NCBI GenBank assembly: GCA_027422505.1 | Contig: JAPQWV010000050.1 | Span: 992,001 to 1,056,000, forward strand | Direction: 5' to 3' | Source: Craterostigma plantagineum | Lineage: Eukaryota > Streptophyta > Magnoliopsida > Lamiales > Linderniaceae | Length of the DNA stretch: 64,000 bases | Shown: positions 33,190-45,489 of the stretch, piece after piece | Position numbering within the stretch: position 1 is the stretch's first letter | Layout of the letters: every line of letters begins with the position of its first letter | Notes under the pieces: model-generated | The model's input: the letters and a program-made list of their open reading frames with translations, nothing else | Told to the model about the DNA's origin: nothing | Database searches by the model: none | Made by a program: the position numbers and the translations under genes

Positions 33190-33566
33190 GCTTTAGAGTT
33201 CCATACTAATATATGTTGACATTTTTCTTGATTATTCTTCAATTACTATATCTCGAACCCATCCTCTGCGGTAGGCTTCGACAATTATCATCATTGGTGA
33301 GAGAACGTTAATTCCACAAAAATGAGCCGAGATGGCACGGCGGAAAGTTGGCTTGAGCTCGAGATGCCTTACATGACATTTTACGTGTCAATGAAATATA
33401 TCGCGTCAATATGCCACATCAGCATCCGAATGTCGATTAATGACACCTAGAAGGTGTTAGTTAAGACGACATAACCTTAGGGATCGATGTGGGATGTTGA
33501 CATGGCAGGAATCAGTGCCACATCAACAAGTGTCCACATAAGGTGCTCACATAAGGTGATCACCAT
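33190..33566. repeat. Tail of AGP unit 1 and a solo foldback arm
   Basis: 33,190-33,365 matches 38,310-38,560 and 40,620-40,850 ('ggtaggcttcgacaattatc' etc.), closing the first AGP repeat unit. At 33,358 it changes abruptly to a sequence ('acattttacgtgtcaatgaa', 'catcagcatccgaatgtcga') that matches one arm of the foldback element at 35,530-35,820. Confidence 0.65.
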
Positions 33567-33702
33567 CAAATTCCTCTATAATATTTATTGACATATGTAA
33601 TATAATATATTTATATATGTCAAATTCAGTTCTCACTATATTTTAAAAAATTATTATATATTCAAATTTTGCACAATTTTTTACAAGATATGGATTGACA
33701 TA

Positions 33703-33733
<31 letters not shown>

Positions 33734-33878
33734 TAATATTCAAATTTTGCACAAATCTTTACAAATATGGATTAAATTCAGTTCTCACTATATAATTGAG
33801 TTGTTACAGAGACAACAAACATAATTTTAAAATCATATATGCTAATGTGATATCTCCATATCCAATTTGAGAACACAA

Positions 33879-35141
33879 TTACCTAACAGTCCAATAATTT
33901 CGAGCTCCAACAGTAAACTTGTCTCTGATCTTGACCAATTCTCTGACAACGTCTGTCATCGACATTCGATCCCTTGGATCCTCTCCCGAACAAGCCACTC
34001 CGATGCTTAGCACAGAAGACACGAACTCTCTAACCTTGTCGTGGTGGACTTCTCTCATGTTATCTCGTCCTATTACTCCACCGTCTAATATCCACAATCT
34101 CCATTGCGCCATCAGGCAATGCGCTGCTTACGAAGGCGTGAAGGTTGAAATGATCGCAAAACATATCATCTATAGGCCTTGTGTTTGTGAAAAATTCCAA
34201 GAGAAGAATCCCATAACTGTAGACGTCCCCTTGTGTTGAAACCCGATCAGTCGTTCCATATTCTGCAAAAAGATAGCTTCGACATGTGAAGTTATGTAGA
34301 TATAATCAAAACATAAAGAAGATGAAGTACTTGGAGCATCATAGCCTACGGTTCCCTTTATAGCAGCTGAACTGCTACTTTGATGATGGGACGGGAATGT
34401 GCTTGATATAATCTTGGCAAATCCGAAATCTGCGACGAAGGCACTCATATTGTCGTCCAAAAGAATGTTGCTTGGATTCAGATCGCCACGAACGATCGTT
34501 TCGTCTGTTCCATAATGTAAGTATTCTATCCCATGAGCCACGTCGATTGCAATATTTAGCTTCTGAACCAAGTTAAGCGTCGTAACACTTTTTGTCGTCA
34601 ATTCTATTTCTTGATCTGTATGAACACATTTTTCTAAACTCCCATTTGCTTTGAACTCAAACTTTGAAATAATTTCCTTGGAAATCTATGCTTTCGCACG
34701 CACTCAGTATTTTCAACAGGTTTCTATGTCTTATACTTTTCAATGCATTGAGTTTTGCTAAAAAGCTCTTTGATGCTCCTCTGACTGTGAGCTTAAGCAC
34801 TTTTACGGCAACTAATGCATGCCATCTTCGAGGATTCCCTTGTAAACTGATCTGAACTTTGCGACTCCAAGAAGATTAGCTTGCGAATACCCTTGCGTGT
34901 CCTTAAGAAGATCTGAGTACGAAAGCCTCAAAACTTGGACACCATCGAAAGATGGAAATGCAGTTTCTTTCCCTGACATTACCTCTTGTAGGTGAACCAA
35001 ATGAGGAATGAAGAAACAAAAATGAATGTAAACCCACCGATTGCAACCGGGAATAATATTTTGATCGGATTTGGTGCATTCTACAACTTGGATTTTGCCG
35101 CAGGGTAGGGAGGAAGTTTCAAGTCGGTTATACCACCACAA
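33879..35141 (-). pseudogene. Decayed LRR-XII (EFR/Xa21-like) receptor kinase domain
   Basis: In minus-strand order: a juxtamembrane part with [20 protein letters not shown] then [16 protein letters not shown] (glycine loop, damaged) to about 34,812. A broken stretch then still encodes [19 protein letters not shown] and [20 protein letters not shown] (34,790-34,680). Next come the catalytic part YLHYGTDETIVRGDLNPSNI and FVADFGFAK (34,500-34,420), GYDAPS in place of GYAAPE, and a C-terminal lobe ending DRMSMTDVVRELVKIRD (33,879-34,112). The order and wording are those of subfamily LRR-XII pattern-recognition receptors. The LRR ectodomain is absent, and several frame breaks and changed motifs (RGD at the catalytic loop) exclude function. 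The surrounding DNA is repetitive. Confidence 0.85.
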
Positions 35142-35529
35142 ATATCTTGATTACCATCAAGCGAAACTGCTGATTTGTTCGTGAAGACTCCTTCTGTCCG
35201 GACTTCTTCAAAATCATTGTACGATAAGTTTAAGTACTGGAGCTGGAGCTATATATATGGATTGACATATAATATATATATATATATATATAATATGAAT
35301 AGGCATATATAATATATGTCAAATTCAGTTCTTACCACTAGTATATATGTGGATTGACATATACATTTATATATATATATATATATATGTCAAATTCATT
35401 ATATATACACAACAAGGTCAGTACATATAATATTCAAATTTTGCACAAATCTTTAAAACATATGGATTAACATATAATATATATTATATATATATTATAT
35501 ATATGTGGAATTTATGGTGCTCACATAAG

Positions 35530-35820
35530 CCTGATGATGTGGCACCAATACGTGCCACTTCAACATCCACATCGACATACAAAGTTATGTCGTCTTAATT
35601 AACAGCTTCTAAGTGTCATTAATCGTCATTTCGGATGCTGAAGTGACATATTGACGCCTTACATAACATTTTACGTGTCAATGAAATATATCGCGTCATA
35701 TGCCACATCAGCATCCGAAATGTCGATTAATGGCACCTAGAAGGTGTTACTTAAGACGACATAATCTTAGATGTTGTATGTGGGATGTTGAAATGGCATG
35801 AATCGGTGCCACATACATAA
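35530..35820. mobile_element. Foldback (inverted-arm) element
   Basis: Left arm 35,536-35,650 and right arm 35,690-35,815 are inverted copies ('gttatgtcgtcttaattaac' against 'ttacttaagacgacataatc'; 'atttcggatgctgaagtgac' against 'catcagcatccgaaatgtcg'). A transcript could fold into a stem of about 115 bp. No coding content. One arm also occurs alone at 33,358-33,566. Confidence 0.7.
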
Positions 35821-36303
35821 GGTGCTCACATAAGGTATATATATATATATCAAATTCAGTTCTCACTATATATATATGGATTGACATATATAATATATAT
35901 AATATGGATTGACATATTTAATATATGTCAAATTCAGTTATTACCCACAAGTATATATATGGATTGACATATATAATATATATATATATTACATATATAT
36001 CAAATTAAGTTCTCACTATATTTTAAAAAATCATTATAATATTCAAAATTTGTACAAATCTTTACAACATATAGATTGACATAAAAATGATATATATATA
36101 TATATAATATCAAATTCAGTTCTCACTATTTATAGGGATTGGCATATATAATATATGTGAAATTCATTTCTTACCCACTAATACCTTTGGTATATTATAT
36201 AGTATATATATACTATATATATATATCAAATTCATTATATACACAACAAGGTCAGTACATATAATGTTAAAATTTCGCACGAATCTTTACAACATATGGA
36301 TTG

Positions 36304-36341
<38 letters not shown>

Positions 36342-36832
36342 TTATATAAATTCAGTTCTCACTATATATATGTGGATTGACATATAATATATATTATATA
36401 TCCCACTTTATATCCCACAATTTGAAACATACAGAACAAAATAATAGTTATGAATATCCGAAAATATAAGATACGGAATTGATCGCAACGAAACATAGAA
36501 TAAATTAGATATATTTATTTGATTATCTCATATAAATCAAACGAATAATATTATGATTTGGTGGAATATATAGTTAAAAAATTTAAAAATAAATAAAACA
36601 AAAGAAAAAAACTTAACCCTTAAATGGCCACTTGTTGGGACAAAAAAATGGAACAATGAAGTGGAACAAAAGATCTAACCCCCACTTATAATAGCCATGA
36701 CAAAACATAATTACATCATTGAAACCAATAAAAAGGAAGAAAACACCCATCTTGTAGTAGAACATAGTCCAAAAACTAACAAACACATGAAGCTCACACA
36801 AACACACTTCTATTCTTTTCTTTTTCCCAATT

Positions 36833-37057
36833 TTAAGCCATCGTCATTATAAAAGCAGCAGTCAACGAAACAACGACGGCCATAAAATTGTCTGCAGATG
36901 GCAGAGGAGAGGTCGCCCACGACGGAGTCGGCGCCGGAGAGGTCATCGCCGGTGGTGGGATGGGCGCCGAAGAAGGTGCTTGGTCGGCGGCCATGGCCAG
37001 CGAAGACACCGTTGCGGCGATTAAGACAAGGATGCATAGGGCTTCTTTATATGCCAT
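36833..37057 (-). CDS. Arabinogalactan peptide (GPI-anchored), intact copy 2
   Basis: A single-exon gene of 74 residues. An N-terminal signal peptide (MAYKEALCILVLIAATVSSL) precedes a short mature segment, AADQAPSSAPIPPP, then SPAPTPSW. Alternating Ala/Ser/Thr-Pro is the hydroxyproline-arabinogalactan glycosylation code. The C-terminal hydrophobic run (MAVVVSLTAAFIMTMA) is a GPI-anchor signal. This is the textbook layout of AG peptides: tiny plasma-membrane and cell-wall proteoglycans, often expressed in pollen or growing tissues. It is the intact member of repeat unit 2, with intact and dead sisters at 28.1, 39.1 and 41.4 kb. The start is fixed by conservation of MAYKEA among copies. Confidence 0.85.
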   Translation of the reverse strand: MAYKEALCILVLIAATVSSLAMAADQAPSSAPIPPPAMTSPAPTPSWATSPLPSADNFMAVVVSLTAAFIMTMA

Positions 37058-39120
37058 TATGATATATGATTAAAATATTTGTATCTCTCTTTATGAAATT
37101 AAATACTTGATGGCATTTTCGTTTGCCAGGTTTAAGTGTATTTATAGTACGTAGTAAGGTGTTCATTGTGCTTTCAAATGCAAACACTTGCAAAACATTG
37201 TTTTACGCTCCACGACGAAGACAAATGTGCCAGTTGCACACATATAATAAGTATACATATACACACACATATAAGTCGATAGTTACTCATAAATTTTGAA
37301 GAAATTGTCAAACCGTGTTTTGCACATACCTTTCTTCCATAATACCAACTAATGATACGTTGCACATGACATTGTTTTACTCGTTAAGTATATTTTATAT
37401 TATGTGAGAGAAAATATGACTCTATATTTGACGTTCAGTCTCCTGGTTATAATTATATTTATGACGACATTCATCTGGATGTGAATTTTGATTTTCATAA
37501 AAAATAAACTTTACAATAGAATATTTATACGATGAATTTATCTACACTAGCTTGAGATTTATAGAATAGACACATTATAAAATAGGCACTATGTTCAACA
37601 CTCGAATGTAAGAGTACATACCGTGACAAAGAACAGAAGTCGTCGTGGGGTAGGGATGGTATTTCACCCCTATGATCAGAGGTTCGAACTATTTGACTAG
37701 AATATGGGACATACTTACCTAATCCCGAGAGATTAGTATCATCCTCGAACTGCACAGGCATGGTTCTGACTTGCAGTCCGAATGACACGGCAAGTTTAAT
37801 TATGTGTCAATGACACGTAGCGAGTGAGACGGTTGGGCCACTAGATCCGTATTATTGACGTGGCACAACAAACTGCAATAAGTTATGTTTAGAGATGCTT
37901 GCAAGAAGCGTATCTCTTTGCAGAAAGATCCCTACGAATAAAAATCTAAGAGTTTTAACTATTTGCATAACAGTCACATAAACATTGCGGAACCTTCGAC
38001 AGATAATTCATTCGTTCTTATATGCATTCAGAAACAAGTCACTTCACATCTCATATTCTCAAACAACAAGAAAGCTCCATGATCTTTAGTAGTTCGCCGC
38101 TTAAAAATCGTTATATCTTGGAGACGATTGTCATAACCTGAGAATTGGGGCAATCTCGTGTTATGAAAAGTGAGTTCAACCAATGGCTCGACTTGCGTAT
38201 CCCAACCACTGATAAAAACATAGATACCTCCGTAAACAAAATTATCACGACTATCAACCCTGCTTTAGGGTTATGTCATGATGATGATGATGATGTCGGC
38301 CAGACGAGTTTGGACTTCCATACTAATCTAGGCCTTCTTCTTGATTATTTAATTGTTTTTTATGCATGTATTTACCGGAGACACCCCGGTCTAATCTTGA
38401 AGAAGAATTTTTCCATTACCACACCTTGAATTCATCATCTGCAGTAGGCTTCGACCACTATCATCGTTTGCGAGAACAATCGTGGGGTTGATTCCCCATA
38501 GAAGTGAATGATGAGTTGAGTCAGCTCAAACTGAAGTTTGGCTTGAGTTCGAGTTGCTCATGCTCGTGGAGCTCATAATTCTTGAGATGGAGCTCGAGTC
38601 GACCTCTCGTGGGTGTTCGAAAGCTCACACTAATAGGCTCACATGCTTTTTATTATTATTTATTTTTTATTATTAATTTTTATTTTTTGAATGAAGTGTG
38701 AGATTGAACTCGACTCGTTCTCGAACGCCATTAACCCTAATCGAGCTTAAGTTCGAAATGCTCGACAAGCTTTCGAGGTCGAACTCAAGTAAATGGGTTC
38801 GAGCTCGAGCGCATAAAATGAGCTACCCTTCAGCCCTAATTCTCCATAAAAGCATACATCTTTCAAAGTGGGGGCTGCACAAAATTCCCATTATAAATAT
38901 CATCACCAACATACAGCCATAGTAAATCTATTATCACTTATAAGTATCATCACAATACCTTAATTATTAAATTGCCATAACAAAACATTAATCACGAAAC
39001 CAACAAAAAGGTGAAAAAAAAACACACCTACATATAAATTGTAATATAACATAGTCCAAGACAAACAAAGAAACACACGGCACTCACACACATATGTATA
39101 ATTGTATTATTATTTCCCAT

Positions 39121-39337
39121 TTAAGCCATCGTCACAAAAGCAGCAGCCAATGCAGCGACGGCTAGAAATTGCCTGCAGATGGCAGAGAACAGGTTGCCCA
39201 CGACGGAGAAGGCGCCGGAGTGGCCGCCGCCGGTGGTGAAATGGGCGTCGGAGAAGGTGCTTGGTCTGCGGTCAAGGCCAGAGAAGCCACCGTTGCGGGA
39301 TTAATACAAGGATGAATAGGACTTCTTTAGATGCCAT
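39121..39337 (-). pseudogene. Arabinogalactan peptide, frameshifted copy 3
   Basis: Aligned with the intact copies, the start (MASKEVLFILVLI) and the proline-rich and hydrophobic tail are recognisable. One base is missing in the signal peptide (ATC-CCGCAACG where the others have ATCGCCGCAACG), so the frame is lost after about 13 codons. The stop and 3' flank are conserved. Confidence 0.82.
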
Positions 39338-39510
39338 TATGATATATGATTAATATATTTATATCTCTTTATGAAATTAATACTTAATGGCGTTTTAGTT
39401 TGTCAGGTTTAAGTGTATTTATAGTAATAAGGTGTTCATTGCGCTTTCAACTGCAAATACTTGCAAAACATTGTTTTGCTCTCCACGATGAAGACAAATG
39501 TGCCAGTTAA

Positions 39511-39563
<53 letters not shown>

Positions 39564-41392
39564 GATAGTTATTCATAATTTTGAAGAAATCGTCAAGCCG
39601 TGATTTGCACATACCTTTCTTCCATAATACCAACTAATGATACGTTGCACTGAACGTGACATTATTTTACTCGTTAAAATATATTTTAAATTTGTGATAG
39701 AAAATGATGACTCTGGATTTGACGTTCAATCGCCTGGTTATAACTATATTCATGATGACATTCATCTTGATGTGAATTTCGATTTTCATAAAAAAAATTA
39801 CAAAAGAATATTTATACAACGAATTTATCTACACTAGTTTGAGATTTACATAATTATATGCACATATTATAAAATCCACAATTTTCAACACATCGAATAT
39901 AAGCGTACATACCGTGATAAAGAATCAAAAGTCGACATGGGGTAGGGATGGTATTTCACCCCTATAATAGGTTCAAACTATTTGAATAGAATGGGACAAA
40001 TTTACCTAAACCATAGATATTACTATCACCTCGAACTACACATGCATAGTTGTGACGTGGCGGTCCGAATGAAATGGCAAGTTTAATTATGTATCAATGA
40101 TACGTAGCGAGTGAGGCTGATTGGGCCACTAGATCCGTATTATTGACGTGGCACAACAAACTGCAATAAGTTATGTTTAGAGCCGCAAGATTGCAAGAAG
40201 TGTATATCTCTTTGTTGAAAGATTCCTACGATAAAACCTAAGAGTTGCAACTATTTGTATAACTGTCGCATAAACCTTGCGACCTATTCTCGCGACAGAT
40301 ATTCATTCATTCATTCTTATATGCATTCAGAAACAAGTCACTTCACATCTCATGTTCTCAAACAGCAAGAAAGCTCCAAGATCTTTAGTAGTTCGCGCTT
40401 AAAAAACCGTTATATCTTGGAGACGATTGTCGTACCCTGAAAAGAACTAGAATTGGGGGCAATCTCGTGTTATGAAAAGTGAGTGCAACCAATGGCTCGA
40501 CTTGCGTATCGCAACCACTGAGAAAAACATAGATACCTCCATAAACAAAATTATCACATCCTATCAACCCTCCTTTAGGGGTTATGTCATGATGATAATG
40601 ATGATGATGTATGCCAAACGAGTTTGGACTTCCATACTAATCTTGACCTTCTTCCATGTATTTACCGAAGACCCCCCATTCTAATCTTGAAGAAGATTTT
40701 TTTACATCACCACACCTCGAATTCATCATCTGCAGTAGGCTTCGACCACTATCATCGTTTGTGAGAACAATCGTGGGTTGATTCCCATAGAAGTGAATGA
40801 TGAGCCGAGTCGGCTCAAACTGAAGTTTGGCTTGAGCTCGAGTTGCTCATGCTTGTGGAGCTCATGATTATCGAGATGGAGCTCGCGTCGAGCTCTCGTG
40901 GGTGTTCGAAAGCTCACGCTAGGCTCACAAGCTTTCTTATTATTATTTATTTTTTATTATTAATTTTTATTTTTTGAATGAAGTGTGAGATTGAACTTAA
41001 CTCGTGTTCGAGCGTCATTAACACTAATCGAGCTTAAGTTCGAAATGCTCGGCAAGCTTTCGAGGAACGCGAGTAAATGGGTTCGAGTTCGAGCGCATAA
41101 AATGAGCTTGAGTACCTTCAGCCCTAATTCTCCATAAAAGCGTACATCTCTCAAATTGGGGGCTGCACAAAATTCCCATTCTAAGTATCATCACCACAGC
41201 ACAGCCGTAGTAAATCTATTATCACTTTTAAGTATTACCACAATACCTTAATAATTATATTGCCATAACAAAACATTAATCACGAAACGAATAAAAAGGA
41301 GAAGAAAAACACACGCACATAACATAATCCAAGATAAGAAAAGAAACACATACTCACACACGTGTATTATTGTATTATTATTATTTTCTCAG

Positions 41393-41611
41393 TTAAGCCA
41401 TCGTCATAAAAGCAACCGCCAATGCAACGACGGCCAGAAAATTGCCGGCAGAGGGCAGAGGAGAGGCCGCCCACGACGGAGTCGGCGCCGGAGATGTCGC
41501 CGCCGGTGGTGGAATGGGCGCCAGAGAAGGTGCTTGGTCGGCGGCCATGGCCACAGAAGCCACCGTTGCGGCGATTAAGAAAAAGATGAATAGAGCTTCT
41601 TTATATGCCAT
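41393..41611 (-). CDS. Arabinogalactan peptide (GPI-anchored), intact copy 4
   Basis: A single-exon gene of 72 residues: signal peptide (MAYKEALFIFFLIAATVASV), mature segment AADQAPSLAPIPPPAATSPA followed by PTPSWAASPLPS, and a hydrophobic GPI-signal tail (AVVALAVAFMTMA). The dipeptides AP, SP and TP predict heavy arabinogalactan O-glycosylation. It differs from the copy at 36.8 kb by scattered substitutions and a two-residue-shorter tail. Its upstream region is interrupted about 400 bp away by a large foldback element, which may affect expression. The ATG at 41,611 is conserved in the family; an upstream in-frame TTG is not a start. Confidence 0.85.
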   Translation of the reverse strand: MAYKEALFIFFLIAATVASVAMAADQAPSLAPIPPPAATSPAPTPSWAASPLPSAGNFLAVVALAVAFMTMA

Positions 41612-42012
41612 CAATGATATATGATTAAAATATTTATTTATGTCTCTATGAAATCAAATTGTTTATGGCGTTTTGGTCTGTGAGATTAAATGTATTTATA
41701 GTGAGTGGTAAGGTACTCACTGTGCGTCCAAATGCAAACGGCGAAACATTGGTTTACACTCCACGATAGAGTAAAATATATATAGACAAATGAGCCAGTA
41801 CCACACACACATATATGTTGATGTATATTATAAATCAATTTACTTATCAGTATTGAAGAAATCGTCAAGCTGTGTTTTGCACAGAGCTTTCAAATTCCAT
41901 AATATGAACTCACGATACGTTGCACAATACATCTTTTACTCATTAAAATATATTATGTAAAGATGTCGCTGTGTTCAACCTCCTAAGTCCTAGGTAGTTA
42001 TGATTATATTTA

Positions 42013-43363
42013 GGGATAAAACCTAAAATGGTCCCCGATGTTTACCCTATGAACCAATTTAGTCCCCGATGTTTCGCGTGAACCATTTAGTCCCCGATGT
42101 TATCGAAAATGAACCAAATTGGTCCCTCAGTCAATTCGTCCGTCATTTAGACGGAGATTGCATTTGCGACGGCTTTAGCGACGGAATTTCCGTCGCTAAT
42201 TGAAAATTAAAAAAATAATAAATTAAATATTAAAAATGAGGAAAAATGAAAAAAAAAGGAAAAAAATTCAAAAAATACAGTACAAAACTAAAAAAAAGAG
42301 AGAATATTACCAAAATTAAATAAAAAATAAATAATAATAAAAAAATAGAAAATAATAAAAGTAAAATAAAAACTAAATTTAAAATAGAAAATGATAAATT
42401 AAACATTAAAAATGAGGAAAAAATACTAAAAAAGGATAAAAATTCAAAAAATAGAGTAAAAAATTCAAAAAAGAAAAATTCAAAAAAAGAGAGACAATAT
42501 TACCAAAAACTAAATAAAAATAAATAATAATAAAAGTAATAAAAAAGAAAATGATAAATTAAACCTTAAAAAATGAGGAAAAAATCCAAAAAGGAAAAAA
42601 AATTCAAAAAAAAAGAGTAAAAATTCAAAATAAGAGAATGTTACTAATAAACTAAAAAATAAATAATAAAAAAATAACAAAATAATAATAAATAATAAAT
42701 TAAAGTATTTTATTTTTATTTTTTAAATCATAAATTAATAATTATCATCTTTTTATTATTATTTATTTTTTAATTTATTAGTTTTTCTGAATTTTTATTC
42801 TATTTTTTGAATTTTTTTTCCTTTTTTTGGATTTTTTGCTCATTTTTAATGTTAATTATCATTTCCTCTTTAATTTAGTTTTTACTTTACTTTTATTATT
42901 TTCTAATTTTTATTATTATTTATTTTTATTTAGTTTTTGGTAATATTCTCTTCTTTTCTGATTTTTTTACTCTATTTTTTGAATTTTTATTCCTTTTTTT
43001 GCATTTTTTCCTCATTTTTTAATGTTTAATTTATCATTTTCTATTTTAAATTTAGTTTTTTTTTTACTTTTATTATTTTTTTTTTTTTTTATTATTTATT
43101 TTTATTTAATTTTTGGTAATATTCTCTCTTTTTTTTGAATTTTTTACTGTATTTTTTTGTTTTTTGATTTTTTTTTATTTCGGTCAATTCCGTCGCTAAA
43201 GCCGTCGCAAATGCAATCTCCGTCTAAATTGACGGACGAATTGACCGAGGGACCCATTTGGTTCATTTTCGATAACATCGGGGACTAAATTGATTCACGC
43301 GAAACATCGGGGACTAAATTGGTTCATAAGGTAAACATCGGGGACCATTTTAGGTTTTATCCC
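42013..43363. mobile_element. Foldback Mutator-like element (1,351 bp palindrome)
   Basis: The ends are GGGATAAAACCTAAAATGGT and its exact inverse, with inverted arms highly similar for about 190 bp. A perfect 9-bp duplication TTATATTTA flanks it (42,004-42,012; 43,364-43,372), the hallmark of Mutator-like elements. Beyond the TIRs, the left half is A-rich (blocks of 'aaaaatgaggaaaaa', 'gagaatattaccaaaa') and the right half is the T-rich inverse, so almost the whole element can fold into one long hairpin. Each arm contains about three tandem blocks of 150-180 bp. No transposase. Subterminal arms contain 'cgacggctttagcgacgga'. Confidence 0.92.
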
Positions 43364-43702
43364 TTATATTTACGATAACACTCTTTGGATTTATATTTCG
43401 TTTTTACAAAATTTTTTACAACAAAATATATCTATGGTGAATTTTTTAACTCTATCTTGAGATTTATAGAAGAACCGCTATGTTGATATGATAACACTCA
43501 GGCTCGTAGCTCATAGGAGGCCAGTGAGGCGGTCACCTCGGGCCTTCGGAGGGGGGCCCAAAATTCTTTATATCTATATATATTACCAAAAACAATATTA
43601 TAGTTAAAAATAGATCTATAAAAACGTTAAGGGGACTGGACAAGTGCTATAATATATAGTCGGACCTTGATATTATTAATAACCAAAGAAGCTCAAATAT
43701 TA

Positions 43703-44080
43703 TCTATACTCTTATATTAATCCTCAGCACCATTTAAAAATTGTCAATTTTAATCCAATTTGGTGTATCAATTACACCACATATTCAAGCCTATTTGGTA
43801 GTTTCTTCACGTTCAATTCATAGAAAAAATGTCGATTCCATTTCTATTTAAAGGTAATAAAAACTACAAGTGATGGACGAGAAAAAGTTGGCATTGGGCT
43901 TGAAAGCAATGGTGTGATATTGAAATTGACTTGATAACGTTATTGGGTCTATGCTAAGGGTTGGATTTAAGTAGGCTATTGGGTCATTTTAATTTTTTTT
44001 GCTGTAAAAAAAATACAATTAAATTTATCTAAAATGAAGAATAAAGATTGCACATACATTGGATGTGCTTAATATACTAG
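43703..44080 (+). mobile_element. Small non-autonomous Helitron, copy 2 (378 bp)
   Basis: It begins A|TCTATACTCTTATATTAATC and ends with the hairpin GCACAT (44,050-44,055) / ATGTGC (44,063-44,068), then TTAATATA, CTAG (44,077-44,080) and T. The 5' 60 bp match the elements at 17,396 and 58,810. It sits inside an old hAT relic whose transposase tail lies at 44,320-44,487. Confidence 0.88.
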
Positions 44081-44319
44081 TACTTCATTAACAGCCCAAA
44101 CAATTAAAGTTTTTTATTAAGGATACAAAAGGAAACGTGTGCTTCCTTCTATACAATATAAAAAAGGCTTCGATTAGGTTAAAGAAAGGGTGTCCTTATC
44201 TGATAAAATTGTTCCTTATTTTCTCCAGACATCAGTGTCCAGTGATTTGTGATCTTCAATGTATATTATATTGCTCCTTATTTATTAATTATGTGTTTGG
44301 CTTTAAGCGCAATTATTTT

Positions 44320-44487
44320 TTTCTTTCTCGAAACTGCTGTCCAATTTCTAAGTTAAAGTTGATCAAGAATTATCTTCGATCAACTATGTCACAAGATCGG
44401 CTGAACGGACTAGCGATGTTGCCGATTGAAACGGAAATGGCCGGACAACTAGATTATGCAGATTTGATCAATGTTTTTTGCCTCTAA
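44320..44487 (+). pseudogene. hAT transposase C-terminal remnant (TTF-type)
   Basis: The plus-strand frame contains ISKLKLIKNYLRSTMSQDRL then NGLAMLPIETEMAGQLDYAD. This resembles the C-terminal hAT dimerisation end of plant 'TTF-type zinc finger' transposase-like proteins (LIKNYLRSTMSQERLNGLA, then SIE.E...LDY..LI). Nothing else of the transposase survives. Sequence at 43,500-43,600 and 44,620-44,640, both containing 'ggggcccaaaat', may be its edges. Confidence 0.65.
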
Positions 44488-44499
44488 AATATTTAGGCG

Positions 44500-45480
44500 A
44501 GTAGTATTTATGTAATTAATTTAAGTATTTTATCTATAAAATATTTATTTTTCTTTATTTATTTTGTTACATTTACGATTTAAATTTATGCTATATTTGT
44601 ATCTTATTTGGTAAAAAATGACCAGGGGCCCAAAATTTGAGTTTCCTCAACTATATTACACTCGCTATGTTTATATGATAAAAAAAATAATTATAACGGT
44701 CAAATTGATACTTATATCTTATATTTTTTGATATTCATAAGAATAACTATTTTAGTAGACTATGCATTCATCTATAAAGAGAATTTGAAAAGCCTCTAAA
44801 GGTCACTTTTGTAATTTTATAAATAACAAATGAAATTTTTTTAATATATTGGAAAGTAAACAAGATAGTAATAATAATAATAATATACATTATGTCAAAA
44901 TTATAGGTGAAAATAATATCCTAGACATTATAGATAAATTTTCGTATCACTCTTACCCAGAAACAAAACTCAGCCATAGTCGAGAAAATTTCGGAAAATG
45001 AACAAGAGTATAAAGGATAAATGGAGTCTATCTTGTTATATCCAACAAACAAGTGGGACCCTACTTGTAAGATTATAAATTACAAATTAGGCTTTATCTT
45101 GCCATATCCAACAAATAAAGATTTTGAAAACTAAAATATTTTGAGCTTATCTTGCCATATCTAACAAACTAAATGTACCTATTAGAGAAGATAAGAAAAA
45201 CGAACACAACTCTTCAAAGAATATAAGACGGAAATTTTCAAAAATCCAAAAAAATAAACTAAACTTGTATATCTCCTGTTGGATCATGTGTTTTACAACA
45301 CGTTCCATCATCTGTTCCACATTTCATATTTTGACTTGTGTTAAAATCCAGCAGTCAGAAATTTTCTTTTTATGTTTTAATATTTTCTATTATTTTACTT
45401 ATCCAGCGAATCATAAGATCATTGTGTTATCCCCTCTGATTAGTCAATAAAAAACCAATAGACATATATAGTTTAATATT
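44500..45480. other. AT-rich intergenic sequence
   Basis: Contains a thrice-repeated 'tcttgccatatccaacaaa' type motif (45,030-45,170), but no recognisable gene. Confidence 0.5.
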
Positions 45481-45489
45481 TGTTTCATG

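Larger units (their letters stand above)
33590..36400. repeat. AT-rich minisatellite-like DNA
   Basis: Outside the kinase pseudogene, this interval is built from variants of TCAAATTCAGTTCTCACTAT and TATGGATTGACATATAATAT, in tandem blocks of 50-100 bp with long TA runs. It includes a 24-bp (AC)n run at about 36,305. No gene. Confidence 0.8.
36600..42012. repeat. Tandem segmental duplication carrying AGP genes, period about 2.28 kb
   Basis: Stop codons of the AGP copies fall at 36,833, 39,121 and 41,393, so units are about 2,280 bp apart. Flanking blocks repeat at the same offset, e.g. 'cttcacatctcat.ttctcaa' near 38,040 and 40,340 and 'aactgaagtttggcttgag' near 38,530 and 40,823. A first unit, expanded by insertions, spans about 27,740-33,365. 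The fourth unit is cut by the foldback element at 42,013 and resumes at 43,373. Confidence 0.85.

Noticed and set aside
42013..43363. CRISPR-like or centromeric repeat array in the A/T-rich blocks
   Set aside because: The blocks are irregular, mirror each other and are bounded by TIRs with a 9-bp duplication, so a foldback transposon explains them.
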